A stretch of 64,000 nucleotides of DNA from Pseudomonadota bacterium (GTDB lineage Bacteria; Pseudomonadota; Gammaproteobacteria; Steroidobacterales; Steroidobacteraceae): NCBI GenBank assembly GCA_023423935.1, contig JAFAEQ010000038.1:1-64000 (forward strand), written 5' to 3'. Shown here piece after piece: positions 9,757-19,081 of the stretch (position 1 is the first letter of the stretch; each line of letters begins with the position of its first letter). Below the pieces are notes generated by a model, which was given only the letters and a program-made list of their open reading frames with translations, did no database searches and was not told the origin of the DNA. The position numbers were made by a program, and so were the translations under genes.

Positions 9757-10497
9757 CTACAGGGAAGGACATATTTGTGCTAAGGCAGATTGATCGAGCG
9801 ACAACAGCAAGCTGGGACTCTCCTTCTTGACCAGCGCAAGTTCATTGCAGACCGCTTGCTCCAACGCGGGCTTCGGGGTTTCCGGAGCAGTTGCAAGCCA
9901 CTCGCGGAACAAATTTTCCAGCAGCGTTCGACGTTTCACTTCACTTAACTCGCGCTCGCACCGCCGAGCGATCCCGCTATAGGCAATGAGGTCACTCAGA
10001 AAACCGTGTCGTGAAAGGAAGGCTTCAACGTAAGCTGCCCGATCCGCCACGCGCTCCAGGTTGAGCGACTTCCCGTCCAATGCGTTGTACTTCAGCGCGT
10101 CTATGTCAGGCCACATCGTAAGAGTGACCAGCTCGGATTGATTGGCCACGATACGTTGCCCCTCGACCTTTGATCTATAGCCGACCTTGATCGGCACAAT
10201 ACGGAACTCTGCCGCTCCGACGTGGGCCATTATTCGAAAGGAAGACCAATTAAACGCGCCTGCCGCATCGGATTCCGTGATCATTCTGGCCACGCAACGA
10301 CGCCCGGATCTGTGGGTCGCCCCTTCATACATCGGCAACTCGCTCAGCAGACTCTTTCCCTCGATCGCAATGACGATTGCCGCACCTTGTATAGCCGCTT
10401 GGTCTTCCATCGTCAGCACCACTCCCTTCACTTCCGGCACCTCTGCCGCAGGAATACCGACAATAAGTGGGCTGCAAAACAATCCGATCGCTACCAC
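9757..10497 (-). CDS. Exported protein coupled to the RHS gene; candidate immunity/partner protein
   Basis: The GTG at 10497 overlaps the TAG stop of the RHS gene (TAGTG) and sits behind AAGGAG, so translation looks coupled. The first residues form a hydrophobic, signal-peptide-like segment (VVAIGLFCSPLIVGIPAA). Next comes a stretch resembling a carboxypeptidase-regulatory-like Ig fold (VKGVVL...QGAAIVIAIEG...ESDAAGAFNW), then a helical C-terminus with four cysteines overall. GC counted on one line is about 50%, like the RHS tip and unlike neighbours. Position and composition suggest an immunity or accessory protein for the tip; no immunity family is recognised. The frame is open to 10602. 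Confidence 0.65.
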   Translation of the reverse strand: MVAIGLFCSPLIVGIPAAEVPEVKGVVLTMEDQAAIQGAAIVIAIEGKSLLSELPMYEGATHRSGRRCVARMITESDAAGAFNWSSFRIMAHVGAAEFRIVPIKVGYRSKVEGQRIVANQSELVTLTMWPDIDALKYNALDGKSLNLERVADRAAYVEAFLSRHGFLSDLIAYSGIARRCERELSEVKRRTLLENLFREWLATAPETPKPALEQAVCNELALVKKESPSLLLSLDQSALAQICPSL

Positions 10498-13400
10498 TAT
10501 CTCCTTCGCTGATTCCGCCGCGGCGGCAGCAATACTTTGAAATCGTCCTCTGCGTGTTGCGGAATCCATTGCAGTACTTCCTTCCGAGTACGAGCAGCCC
10601 AATCCAAATTGCTTAGGTGATCGCCGTCTAAGGACGGAATCCTATCTTGCACTCCGTTGTCGCGAAGCCAATTGTTCAGAATTTCCAGCTTCTGCGAATC
10701 CGGAGCGGCATTGAACACTTGAAGAACTGCAGAAACTGGAAGCGGATCTGAACTCCCGATACGGGAACTAGAAACCAGGAATCGGTCTGTACCAGCCAAG
10801 TCACTCCATGCAAACTGCCTGCCTCCCTGGTCCAAGTTGGATTGAATCTGCGGCGCAAAGTCGCGCTTGAATGCCAGAAAGACTTGCCACTCCATACGCA
10901 GCGTTCGAAGTTCGTTATAGGCCCACTCGGACTCTCTGGCAGGGATAAACCGTCCACCCGCTGCTAAACACTTTGATTCTGACATGTCAGGGCGTGGAGG
11001 CGGTCCGCGCCGCCGATCGGCCTGACTCCTCACGCACTTGCTAGGTACCCTATAGAGCTGATTGAAGGAATGATCAGGAGCGTGCGAATTGTCCGGAACG
11101 TTCGAACCAACATGCCCGAGCGTCGCACCAGGATCATTGGCATCATTGAAGCTATAAACGTCGTATGGCTTGTTCAGCGAATCTCGATGCGCAAACGTGT
11201 CCTCATACGCATGCAAGTACTCACCGTAGAGTTGGTATCTTGCATTCAGCACCTCGTCCCGATCCGGCAAGGCGCAGGCGCCGACTATCCCTGTGGGATG
11301 TGCCTCCGCCCACAGAACCTGCAACGTACTGAGCTCCGCGAACTGATGAAGTCGCCCTAACTGATCCGAGTACACGTTGAGCATTCTAATGATCGGATCC
11401 GAGTTCCCATCGCCATGATGATCGCCGCGATCATAGTCAAGGACAAAGTGATACCTAGACAACGATCCGTTTACTGCGCCGGCAATTGGTGAGGTCATCG
11501 GATTCTCGTCGATGTACTGCGTTGCCGTCGCAATTCGCTGAGCGGCATCTGCCGGAAGCCCCGCCACGAGAGCAAGAAAATACGTCATGTAGAAGTGAAC
11601 GTATGCGTCATACAACCCCAGCGGATCCGTCCCCGAGATCGGATTGCTGTGCACGTAGGCGTACTCGTTCGTGCCGTCGAATAGGCCCAGGGGATCGGGG
11701 GTGAGGTAGCGGCCGGTTTCGGGGTCGTAGTCGCGCATCAGGTTGTAGTGCGTGCCGGATTCGGCGTCGGCGTATTGGCCGGGGAAGCGCAGGTTCAGCG
11801 TGATGCGGATGCCGTCGCGATCCGGATCTTCGATGGTGTTTGCTTTGCCGAAGGGTTCGTAGGTGGCTCGCCAGACGATCCTGCGATCTGCATCGGTGAC
11901 CGCGAGCGGGGTGCCGAGGTGGTCGGTGTGGATCCAGTACATCGTGCCGCGCTCGATCATCGCGATGGGATGTCTGTCCAGGTAGATGTACTCGCGAACG
12001 ATCTGGCCGCTCTCATCGGCTTCGGCGATGAGTTGCTGGTTCTCGTACACGTAGCGCATTGAGACGCGCTTGCCGTCCTCGAAGAGGGTCTTTGAGACGC
12101 GCTGACCGAACGCGTCGTAGGCATATGTCGCGACGAGCTTGTCGTCGATGTACAAGCGCGCGGGGCGACCGGCGGCGTTGTATTCGTATCGCCGCGACCC
12201 CGATCGGACCGGATTGCCCGCAGGGTCGTAGTCGTGGACACGATCGTCGGCTGCGGCAGCAAGACGATTGCTGGCTTCGTGATACGTAAGGTTGCGAGCC
12301 GAGGGGCGTCGCGACTGACGTGCATTCGCGATGGACGACGTCGCCGTGCGGTTGCCGTTTGCGTCGTACTCGAAGGAGTACGCGCGATCGCTGTCACGAG
12401 CAGCCGTTAATCTTCCAAGAGCGTCGTAGCCGAACGCACGGATACTCCCCTCTTCTTTGTCTTCAATGGCTTCGATGCGTCCGAGCTCATCGTGCGAGTA
12501 AGTGAGCTTCATCACTCCGGCGAACGCGCGATGCTGGAGGCGACCTGTGGCTGGATCGTAGCGATCATCGAGCGTCACTTCGTTGCCGTACTGCAGGCGA
12601 GTCATGGGACTGAGCGCCCGCTCATCTCCGGAAGACACGATCACTGGCTTTGCGAACAGCTTGCTGCGTTCGATGGTGCGCAGCTCTCCATGCGTGCCTC
12701 GCAGATATCGAAGTCGCTCGCCGGAAGGCAGCGTTCGCGCTGACACGCGGCCCGCCGCGTCGTACTCGAAGCGCGTGGCATAGCGCCTGCCTTCGATCTG
12801 ACGGATGTGTTCGATCAACTCGCCGTCGGTGCTGTACTCGAACCGTTCATCAGACGTGGTCGATGAAACACTCTCCAGATGCGCGCCTCGATAGATAAAG
12901 CGTCGAGTCGCCTCCGAATCGGCAACGAGATTCAGACGATTATCGGCATCGTAGTGGTAGCGGGTCGTAACACCTCGCGCATCGGTCCTGGCGACGAGGT
13001 TATCCACGGCGTCATATTCATATCTATTGAGACCGCGGTCCGCACTGCGCTCGACAACACGCCTTCCGAAGTCGTCGTAGACGTACTCAGCTTCCGTGTC
13101 GTTCGGAGCGATGACGCGCGTGAGTCGCCCAAGTGTGTCTCGCTCGTACTTCGTCGTCCCACCGTCGGCCGCAAGTACCGCATTCGTATAGCCATACGCA
13201 TCGTAGGCCAGCGCAGTGATACCGCCGAGCGCGTCGACCAGCCGGTCGGGGCGATCGTCATCATCGAGGTACTGGAGCTGTCGTAACGGAGGACCGTCGC
13301 CGTCTCTGATTTCGATCAGGCGGCGCTGCCCGTCATACGCATAGGCGAGCCCACGCAAAGGAACGCCGTTTCGTTGCAGCACCGCTGCGGCGACGACATT

Positions 13401-16178
13401 GCCGTCCGGCGCGTACTTAAGGGCTGCGGCAAATGCGCCATCGTCGTTACTCATTCGATCGGGTCGGCCGGCTGCGTCGTAGCCGATGCGTTGGCGTCGA
13501 CCGTCGGCATCCACGATCTCGCTCAATCGTCCTTGAACGTCATATACGTAGTGCGAGCCTCGCTCGCCACGCGAACGCACCTCTCCTGAATAGGTCAGCC
13601 GACCGCTCGCATCGTACTCGAGCTTGATCGCGGGACGACCGGTGCGGACGATCATTGTCGGACGTCCCGCTTCGTCGAAGCTGCTGATACGTTGCTCGAT
13701 GCCCTCTGGTGATACGAACTGCACGGGCCGGTCCAGTGCGTCGTACTCGATGCGATAGAGATCCGCGACGTCCTTTCTCGGTCCGTCGATTGCGACGAGG
13801 CGTCCGCGTGCGTCGTAGTGACGCCGCGTGACACGTTCCATCTCGACGTAGGCCGCATTCGCATCAGGCGCATAGCCGGACTCGCGAACGGATTCGACCT
13901 GACCATCAGCGCGGTACGCGAACTCGAACACATGCAGGGCACCGGATTTGATGCTCGGCAGTTCGATCTTCGAAGGCGAGGTATTCGCATCGTCGTATCG
14001 ATAGGCGATCAGGGTGCGATATCCATCGCCCGGATCGCGTTCGATGGCTTTCAGTCGTTGAGATTCGTCGTATCGATACCGGATCGCAGGCGAACCTTTC
14101 GCATTCAAGCTTTCGAGCTGCAGCGCGTCGTTGATGCCGTAAACCACGTCGCCGCGTCCGCAGCCGCACCCTGGACCGCGCACTTCGCTCACGAATGCAA
14201 TGCCGCCCTTGCTCGCCGTGACATAGCGTGTCGTGCGATCGAATGCGTCCGTGACGTCGGTATAGCCGTCGCCATAGCTCAATCGCACCTTGCCGGAGTC
14301 CTGCGGATGCGACGAGAGAACTCCGCGACCTTGCTCATCGTATTCCCAGCGGGCGATCTGCTCGAACCCGCGCTGCTGGCCGTAGTCCGCGAGCTTGAAC
14401 AGACCTGCGCTGATGGCGGTGAGATGGTGCGGGTGCCGCGAGTCCGAGTAGTCGTAGCGTCGGGCTCGGCCGTCGCGCGGAATGACGTGCGACAGGTTCC
14501 CGCTCTCGTCATAGAGATAACGCCACGACGCACCAGCCGGCGCCGAAACCTGCGACACGCGACCGTTAGCGTAGTACGAGAAACGCAGCTGACGACCATG
14601 CGCGTCGACGACTCGCTCGAGCTTGTGCGCCTCGTCGTAGATCAGAGAGATAGAAGACGAGCCGTCCGTGATCGTGCTCAACGCGCCTTGCGCATCGAAC
14701 TGCAGCAGGCGCCCCGAGGGCAGATGCCATAAATGGCCCGAGCCGAGTGCCTGGACCCAACCGTCACCGCCGCGTAGTGCGCGATAGATGTCTGACGAAT
14801 CTCTGCGCGCAAACTTCAGATGCCGCCCGTCCGCCTGCACGATCTCGAGCGTATCGCCACGCGCCTCGAGCGTTGCCTCATAGCTGTGCCGCCAGCCTGC
14901 CCCCATCACACCTGCGCGGCCGACCGAATCGCTGTTGTAGTAGCGAGTGAAGGTCAGTCCGAGGCGACCTGGCAGCGTACGAAGATCCGTCTCTGCCTGA
15001 AATTTGTTGCCGGTGACGACGTGAATCGGATTGCCGACGCTCAGCGACGGCAATCCCGCCGTGGCGATCGTGCCCTCGCCTGCATTCGTTTGCGAAAACA
15101 GCGGATTGGGTTGTTCAGGTACGGGCGATGATTCGCCGGGCGGCGAGTTGCTGGGCGGAAACGGCGATTCGCTGCCGCCGGCGGTGCATTGCGCGGGATT
15201 GCCGCTATTGGTGCCTCCGGAACCTGTGCCGGATCCGGAGCCACTGCCCGACCCTCCTCCTGCACCACCATTGCTGCCGGGTGTGACTCCTCCGCCTGCG
15301 CCGTGACCTTCGCCGAAACCGAAAAAGCCGTCCGCGAGCGTACTGCCACCGTCGTCCCCTGAACCCGTTTCGCCCGACTGTTCCTGCTCCTCATCATCAC
15401 CTTCGTCTTCCGAGCTCTCGGGTGGACGCGCGTCGGCGGGAAAGCGAGCCACCTCGGGAAGTTCGTCACGGGCAACGACCATGTCGCTCATCCGCGCGGG
15501 ACTTTGCATGCGCACCGTGGCCGTCGCGACGATCGGCAGATGCATTCGCCGGAGCAACTGCTGCTCGAATGCATCCATGGTGCCCCCACCGCGGCGGGCA
15601 GAGAGCAGCACACGTGAGACGAACCAGTTCACCAGCGGGACTTTGAGCTCGTACCCGTAGGTGATCTGCACGCGCAGCAGATTCGCATCCTGGATGTTGA
15701 GGCCGCTGCTGGCCCCCACCGTCGTGCTGCGCGCATGCAAGCGGTCGTTCGGGATCTCCAGGACGCCATCGACTTCCTCACCGAAGTCGTCGAACGCCTC
15801 TCGCGTCGGGTTGAGCACGCGGATCCGTGCGTCGGTTGCAAGCTCCGCCGTGATTCGCGCGAGCGTGCTGGCAACCCCGGACATGGACGACTCCGGGGAA
15901 TACAGCGGCACCAGTCCACGCGCGAGCCCCGACCTTACGGCCTGAGGGTGAGCATTTCCTACCGCGCCCGCACGCGCCGCCTGCAGTGCCGCATGATTGA
16001 GGGTGGCCTTGGCCTCATAGATGAGTCCGAACTGAATCGCACCGAGAATCACAGCAAGCAGGATGGGCAGCGCAATAACAGCTTCGACGATGGCCGCTCC
16101 CTGCTGACGAAGAAGACTGCGACTTGTATGCATGCGATCCATGCGAGACCCACCCAGACTCGGTGACTGTCGGTGCAT
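10497..16178 (-). CDS. TadE-type pseudopilin / RHS repeat protein with variable C-terminal tip
   Basis: A 1893-residue protein. Residues 1-52 are a TadE-like leader and helix: a basic segment, then Gly27 followed by AAIVE, placing Glu at mature position +5 as in Flp-type pseudopilins, and a hydrophobic helix. Residues 53-235 resemble the TadE/TadG exported region. Residues 240-375 are an acidic then Gly/Ser/Pro-rich linker. A DUF6531-like segment (about 378-450) opens the RHS shell, with about twenty YD motifs such as YDALGRL, closing with the core FPGQYADAESGTHYN and YLTPDPLGL (about 1495-1499). A tip of about 370 residues follows (after DPLGL at 1518) with H/D-rich motifs. It is probably a surface-displayed polymorphic toxin or adhesin; export route and toxicity are inferred. 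Confidence 0.88.
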   Translation of the reverse strand: MHRQSPSLGGSRMDRMHTSRSLLRQQGAAIVEAVIALPILLAVILGAIQFGLIYEAKATLNHAALQAARAGAVGNAHPQAVRSGLARGLVPLYSPESSMSGVASTLARITAELATDARIRVLNPTREAFDDFGEEVDGVLEIPNDRLHARSTTVGASSGLNIQDANLLRVQITYGYELKVPLVNWFVSRVLLSARRGGGTMDAFEQQLLRRMHLPIVATATVRMQSPARMSDMVVARDELPEVARFPADARPPESSEDEGDDEEQEQSGETGSGDDGGSTLADGFFGFGEGHGAGGGVTPGSNGGAGGGSGSGSGSGTGSGGTNSGNPAQCTAGGSESPFPPSNSPPGESSPVPEQPNPLFSQTNAGEGTIATAGLPSLSVGNPIHVVTGNKFQAETDLRTLPGRLGLTFTRYYNSDSVGRAGVMGAGWRHSYEATLEARGDTLEIVQADGRHLKFARRDSSDIYRALRGGDGWVQALGSGHLWHLPSGRLLQFDAQGALSTITDGSSSISLIYDEAHKLERVVDAHGRQLRFSYYANGRVSQVSAPAGASWRYLYDESGNLSHVIPRDGRARRYDYSDSRHPHHLTAISAGLFKLADYGQQRGFEQIARWEYDEQGRGVLSSHPQDSGKVRLSYGDGYTDVTDAFDRTTRYVTASKGGIAFVSEVRGPGCGCGRGDVVYGINDALQLESLNAKGSPAIRYRYDESQRLKAIERDPGDGYRTLIAYRYDDANTSPSKIELPSIKSGALHVFEFAYRADGQVESVRESGYAPDANAAYVEMERVTRRHYDARGRLVAIDGPRKDVADLYRIEYDALDRPVQFVSPEGIEQRISSFDEAGRPTMIVRTGRPAIKLEYDASGRLTYSGEVRSRGERGSHYVYDVQGRLSEIVDADGRRQRIGYDAAGRPDRMSNDDGAFAAALKYAPDGNVVAAAVLQRNGVPLRGLAYAYDGQRRLIEIRDGDGPPLRQLQYLDDDDRPDRLVDALGGITALAYDAYGYTNAVLAADGGTTKYERDTLGRLTRVIAPNDTEAEYVYDDFGRRVVERSADRGLNRYEYDAVDNLVARTDARGVTTRYHYDADNRLNLVADSEATRRFIYRGAHLESVSSTTSDERFEYSTDGELIEHIRQIEGRRYATRFEYDAAGRVSARTLPSGERLRYLRGTHGELRTIERSKLFAKPVIVSSGDERALSPMTRLQYGNEVTLDDRYDPATGRLQHRAFAGVMKLTYSHDELGRIEAIEDKEEGSIRAFGYDALGRLTAARDSDRAYSFEYDANGNRTATSSIANARQSRRPSARNLTYHEASNRLAAAADDRVHDYDPAGNPVRSGSRRYEYNAAGRPARLYIDDKLVATYAYDAFGQRVSKTLFEDGKRVSMRYVYENQQLIAEADESGQIVREYIYLDRHPIAMIERGTMYWIHTDHLGTPLAVTDADRRIVWRATYEPFGKANTIEDPDRDGIRITLNLRFPGQYADAESGTHYNLMRDYDPETGRYLTPDPLGLFDGTNEYAYVHSNPISGTDPLGLYDAYVHFYMTYFLALVAGLPADAAQRIATATQYIDENPMTSPIAGAVNGSLSRYHFVLDYDRGDHHGDGNSDPIIRMLNVYSDQLGRLHQFAELSTLQVLWAEAHPTGIVGACALPDRDEVLNARYQLYGEYLHAYEDTFAHRDSLNKPYDVYSFNDANDPGATLGHVGSNVPDNSHAPDHSFNQLYRVPSKCVRSQADRRRGPPPRPDMSESKCLAAGGRFIPARESEWAYNELRTLRMEWQVFLAFKRDFAPQIQSNLDQGGRQFAWSDLAGTDRFLVSSSRIGSSDPLPVSAVLQVFNAAPDSQKLEILNNWLRDNGVQDRIPSLDGDHLSNLDWAARTRKEVLQWIPQHAEDDFKVLLPPRRNQRRR
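10500..11612 (-). other. RHS C-terminal tip domain, metallohydrolase-like, low GC
   Basis: This is the exchangeable tip after the RHS core. It begins YDAYVHFYMTYFLALVAG and contains SRYHFVLDYDRGDHHGDG, YLHAYEDTFAHRD and LGHVGSNVPDNSHAPDH. The spacing of His and Asp (LHxxxDxxxH, then H...D...H) recalls all-helical zinc-dependent phospholipase C / S1-P1 nuclease-like folds and the DUF6765 family, from memory only. Hand counts on single lines give 48-52% GC here against 57-63% in the adjacent shell, as expected for a domain acquired separately. Substrate is unknown. Confidence 0.5.
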
Positions 16179-16320
16179 TCACTCCTGACGATCAGTCTGG
16201 TGGCGTAGTCGCAGAGCGGGATCGCGAATTTCTTGGCGGCTGGCCAGAAATCCCGCCGAGCCGAGTGACAGTCATCGCCTGCGAATGCACACTGCGGACT
16301 CTGATTCGCGAGGACGTCCG

Positions 16321-17673
16321 GTGACCGATTCACCCGTGCCTGTGCAGCGCGTCGATCGCATCGGGATGCTCGATGCGGTCCGCGGTGTTGCAGTGCTCGG
16401 CATCCTGCTGATGAACATCATCGGTTTCGGGTTGCCCGATGCCTACGAGGACCCGACCATCTGGGGCGGACATCAGGGCGCGAATCTCTGGGCGTGGCGC
16501 ATCAGTTCGTTGTTCTTCGAAGGCACGATGCGCGGCTTGTTTACGCTGCTGTTCGGCGCGGGCGCCCTGCTGTTCCTGACACGTGCCCCTTCGCACGATC
16601 CATCGGCACCCTCGCGGACGCTGCTGTATTTCCGCCGCACACTCCTGCTGATCGCGTTCGGATTAGTGAACGGTTACGTGCTGCTGTGGGAAGGCGACAT
16701 CCTGTTCTATTACGGCGTCACGGGACTTGCGCTGTATTTCTTCCGGACGCTGGCCACGCGCACGCTCATCATCGTCGGCTTCGCCATCCTGACCGTCCCC
16801 ACCTTCATGAACGTCGCGGAGCAGCGCGAGTATGTCGCGACGGAACAGCGAGCTGCCGCTGCGCAGGCTCACATCGCCGATGGATCCTGGCTTTCGTTCG
16901 ACGGACGAAGCGCCGTCGAAGAGCTCCAGGCGCTGAATGCGAATCACAAACCTTCGACGTCCGAGCTGCTTTACGCGGCCGAGCGAATCACCGACAGCTA
17001 TGCAAGCGCTTTCCGATATCTGAAGAGCCGCACGTTCTACTGGGAAACGACGTTCTTCGCGCGGTTCGGATTTGCCGAATGTCTGGGAATGATGCTGCTG
17101 GGCATGGCGTTGCTCAGAACCGGCGTACTGACGGGACAGGCATCCTCGGCGATGTATCTCTCGCTCATGCTTTGCGGCTATGCGCTCGGTCTCGCCGTTA
17201 ATCTCGGCGAGATGCGTCATCTCGAAAGCACCGGTTTTTCGGTGCGCGCCTTACTGGACACGCATCTCACCTACGATCTGGGCCGTGTCGCGATGACCTT
17301 CGGTCACGTCGGGTTGCTCGGCACGCTATGGCGATTCGGCGTCTTCGCAGGAGCGATGCGGACGCTGGGCTTCGTCGGCCAGATGGCGCTGACCAACTAT
17401 CTCGCACAGAGCGTCATCGCCATGTTCCTCTTTACAGGCGCGGGCCTTGGGCTGTTCGGCGAACTCGAGCGATATCAGCTGTACTACATCGTCGCCGCCA
17501 TCTGGATCGCGCAAGTCGCGTGGAGTCCCTGGTGGCTCAGAAGATTCGAGTTCGGCCCGATGGAATGGGTGTGGCGAACGCTCACCTACGGGCGCGTGCA
17601 GCCGTTGCGATTGCGAGAGCATGCGGCTGCGCCGGTCGTCACCCCTTCCTCGCAGCACGGCACATTGCCGTAG
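16321..17673 (+). CDS. DUF418 domain membrane protein (YeiB-like)
   Basis: This ~450-residue polytopic inner-membrane protein opens with the family signature DRIGMLDAVRGVAVLGILLMNI and FEGTMRGLFTLLFGAGALLF. The C-terminal DUF418 region contains GQMALTNYLAQSVIAMFLF and the conserved end around WSPWWLRRFEFGPMEWVWRTLTY. The GTG at 16321 follows GAGGA at 6-nt spacing and is preferred over the in-frame ATG at 16285. Function is unknown; the family is related to acyltransferase-type membrane proteins and has been linked to transport. It is divergent from the RHS gene across a 142-bp intergenic region. Confidence 0.88.
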   Translation: MTDSPVPVQRVDRIGMLDAVRGVAVLGILLMNIIGFGLPDAYEDPTIWGGHQGANLWAWRISSLFFEGTMRGLFTLLFGAGALLFLTRAPSHDPSAPSRTLLYFRRTLLLIAFGLVNGYVLLWEGDILFYYGVTGLALYFFRTLATRTLIIVGFAILTVPTFMNVAEQREYVATEQRAAAAQAHIADGSWLSFDGRSAVEELQALNANHKPSTSELLYAAERITDSYASAFRYLKSRTFYWETTFFARFGFAECLGMMLLGMALLRTGVLTGQASSAMYLSLMLCGYALGLAVNLGEMRHLESTGFSVRALLDTHLTYDLGRVAMTFGHVGLLGTLWRFGVFAGAMRTLGFVGQMALTNYLAQSVIAMFLFTGAGLGLFGELERYQLYYIVAAIWIAQVAWSPWWLRRFEFGPMEWVWRTLTYGRVQPLRLREHAAAPVVTPSSQHGTLP

Positions 17674-17782
17674 GTCACCTCTGATCAATTCGCCTTTTGT
17701 TGTACCAGCCGCTTCGATCGCCGCTGTGTTTCAGACAGTTGCAAATTCGTGGAGGCCGGGGAGTCGATAAATCAGAGCTTCA
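17671..17782 (-). repeat. MITE-like element, copy C (diverged)
   Basis: Read on the minus strand it matches copies A (23923) and B (38093) at both ends: CTGATTTATCGACTCCC at one end and AATTGATCAGAGGT at the other, with a diverged middle that retains TTTGCAACT and CGAAGC-like pieces. It fills the space between the DUF418 gene and the stop codon of the MFS gene at 17783. Confidence 0.65.
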
Positions 17783-18964
17783 TCACACCGCGCTTGTGGC
17801 GCTCCGCGTGCCGCCCGCGCCTCTGCCTTCCAGGCTCAGATACGCAAGCAAAAGAATCGCCCAGCACAGGCCCAGGAATTTGGGCACCGACTCCAGACCG
17901 AAGTTCTGCGCAGCGAGCCCCGATAGCGCCGGCAACAGCGCGAGGCCCGTCGCCCCCATCGAAACCTGCAGTCCGATCGTATTGGCTGTGTGTTGCGGCC
18001 CCACACGCGCGGGCGTCGTCGCGATCATTGACGGGAAGATCGGCCCCGAAGCGAAACCGATGAGCGTCACAGCCACCGTGTCGATGAGCGGGTGAAGATT
18101 CAGTACGAGGACGCCCATGCAGACCAACGCCGCTACGATGCACACGCCGATGACCACCGTGGGACGTGCGTTCGCCGGGAGGAACGCATAACCGAGGCGA
18201 CTTCCAAACAATCCCACCCAGTAGAGGGTCACGGCTGTCCCAGCCGCCGCGGTCGCAAAGCCGCGCGATTCATACAGGAGCGAAAAGAACCACGCACCCG
18301 CCGCCACTTCGCAGCCTGTATATATAAGAAACACCACCATGGACAGTTGAACCTTGCCCAGTCGCAACGTCTGCAACAGTCGTGCGGGACGATGCTCATG
18401 ACCGTGTCCCGATGCGGGCCAGCGTTTGCGAGTGACGGCGAAGGCAATGGCCAGCAGGACTTCGATGACAACGATGATCCAGTACCCGCTGCGCCAGCCA
18501 TGGCCTGACGCGAGCATCGCCGTCATGATCGCGGGACCTCCCGCCGCGCCGACTGCATAGAAGGCATGCAGAACGTTCACGACTCGAGCGGAATACTGAG
18601 TCGCTGCGTGCATGTTGATCGCGGAATCGATCGCGCCGGCACCCAGACCGCTGAGCAATCCGAGCGTAACCATCACCGCCCACGCAGGCGATACCGTGTA
18701 ACCGAACATCGCCGTGGCGGTGAGCAGGCACGATCCCGCGAGCAGCCGACCTATACCCAACCGCTCGATCACGGGTCCGGAGAACGTACTGGAGATGACC
18801 GCGCCAATGGTTGCGGTGACGAAGAAGGGCCCGAGCGCATCGAGGGGCACATCGAAATCATCGCGGATGGTCGGCCATGCAACGCCAATGACCGCGTCCG
18901 GCAAACCCAGCGCTATGAATCCGATGAAACTGAGGATCAGAAGCAGGTAGCGGCGCTCGGCCAT
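17783..18964 (-). CDS. MFS transporter
   Basis: The 393-residue protein has about twelve hydrophobic helices. Its start, MAERRYLLLILSFIGFIALG, is followed by a GLPDAVIGVAWPTI helix and a GPVIERLGIGR loop typical of the FucP/YbjJ-like branch of MFS permeases. A His-containing cytoplasmic loop (SGHGHEH, about residue 190) separates the two six-helix bundles. The substrate cannot be assigned. The gene abuts MITE copy C at its 3' end and lies 117 bp downstream of the Bcr/CflA gene on the same strand. Confidence 0.85.
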   Translation of the reverse strand: MAERRYLLLILSFIGFIALGLPDAVIGVAWPTIRDDFDVPLDALGPFFVTATIGAVISSTFSGPVIERLGIGRLLAGSCLLTATAMFGYTVSPAWAVMVTLGLLSGLGAGAIDSAINMHAATQYSARVVNVLHAFYAVGAAGGPAIMTAMLASGHGWRSGYWIIVVIEVLLAIAFAVTRKRWPASGHGHEHRPARLLQTLRLGKVQLSMVVFLIYTGCEVAAGAWFFSLLYESRGFATAAAGTAVTLYWVGLFGSRLGYAFLPANARPTVVIGVCIVAALVCMGVLVLNLHPLIDTVAVTLIGFASGPIFPSMIATTPARVGPQHTANTIGLQVSMGATGLALLPALSGLAAQNFGLESVPKFLGLCWAILLLAYLSLEGRGAGGTRSATSAV

Positions 18965-19081
18965 CGCGAGTTCACTTCAGTCGAAAATGCGCTGCAGGGT
19001 AGCAACAAACCACGCAGGCGGGCCGCGGAATTCGACGAGTGTCGATCGATGGCCGATCAGCCGTGCGGACGCGAGCGGCGC

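Noticed and set aside
13818..14732. Open frame of about 300 codons opposite the RHS repeats
   Set aside because: The periodicity is inherited from YD repeats on the other strand; no domain recognised.
9158..16178. A tad pilus or type VI secretion locus around the RHS gene
   Set aside because: No CpaE/F, TadB/C, VgrG, PAAR or Hcp genes were found in the window; only the TadE-like N-terminus is present.
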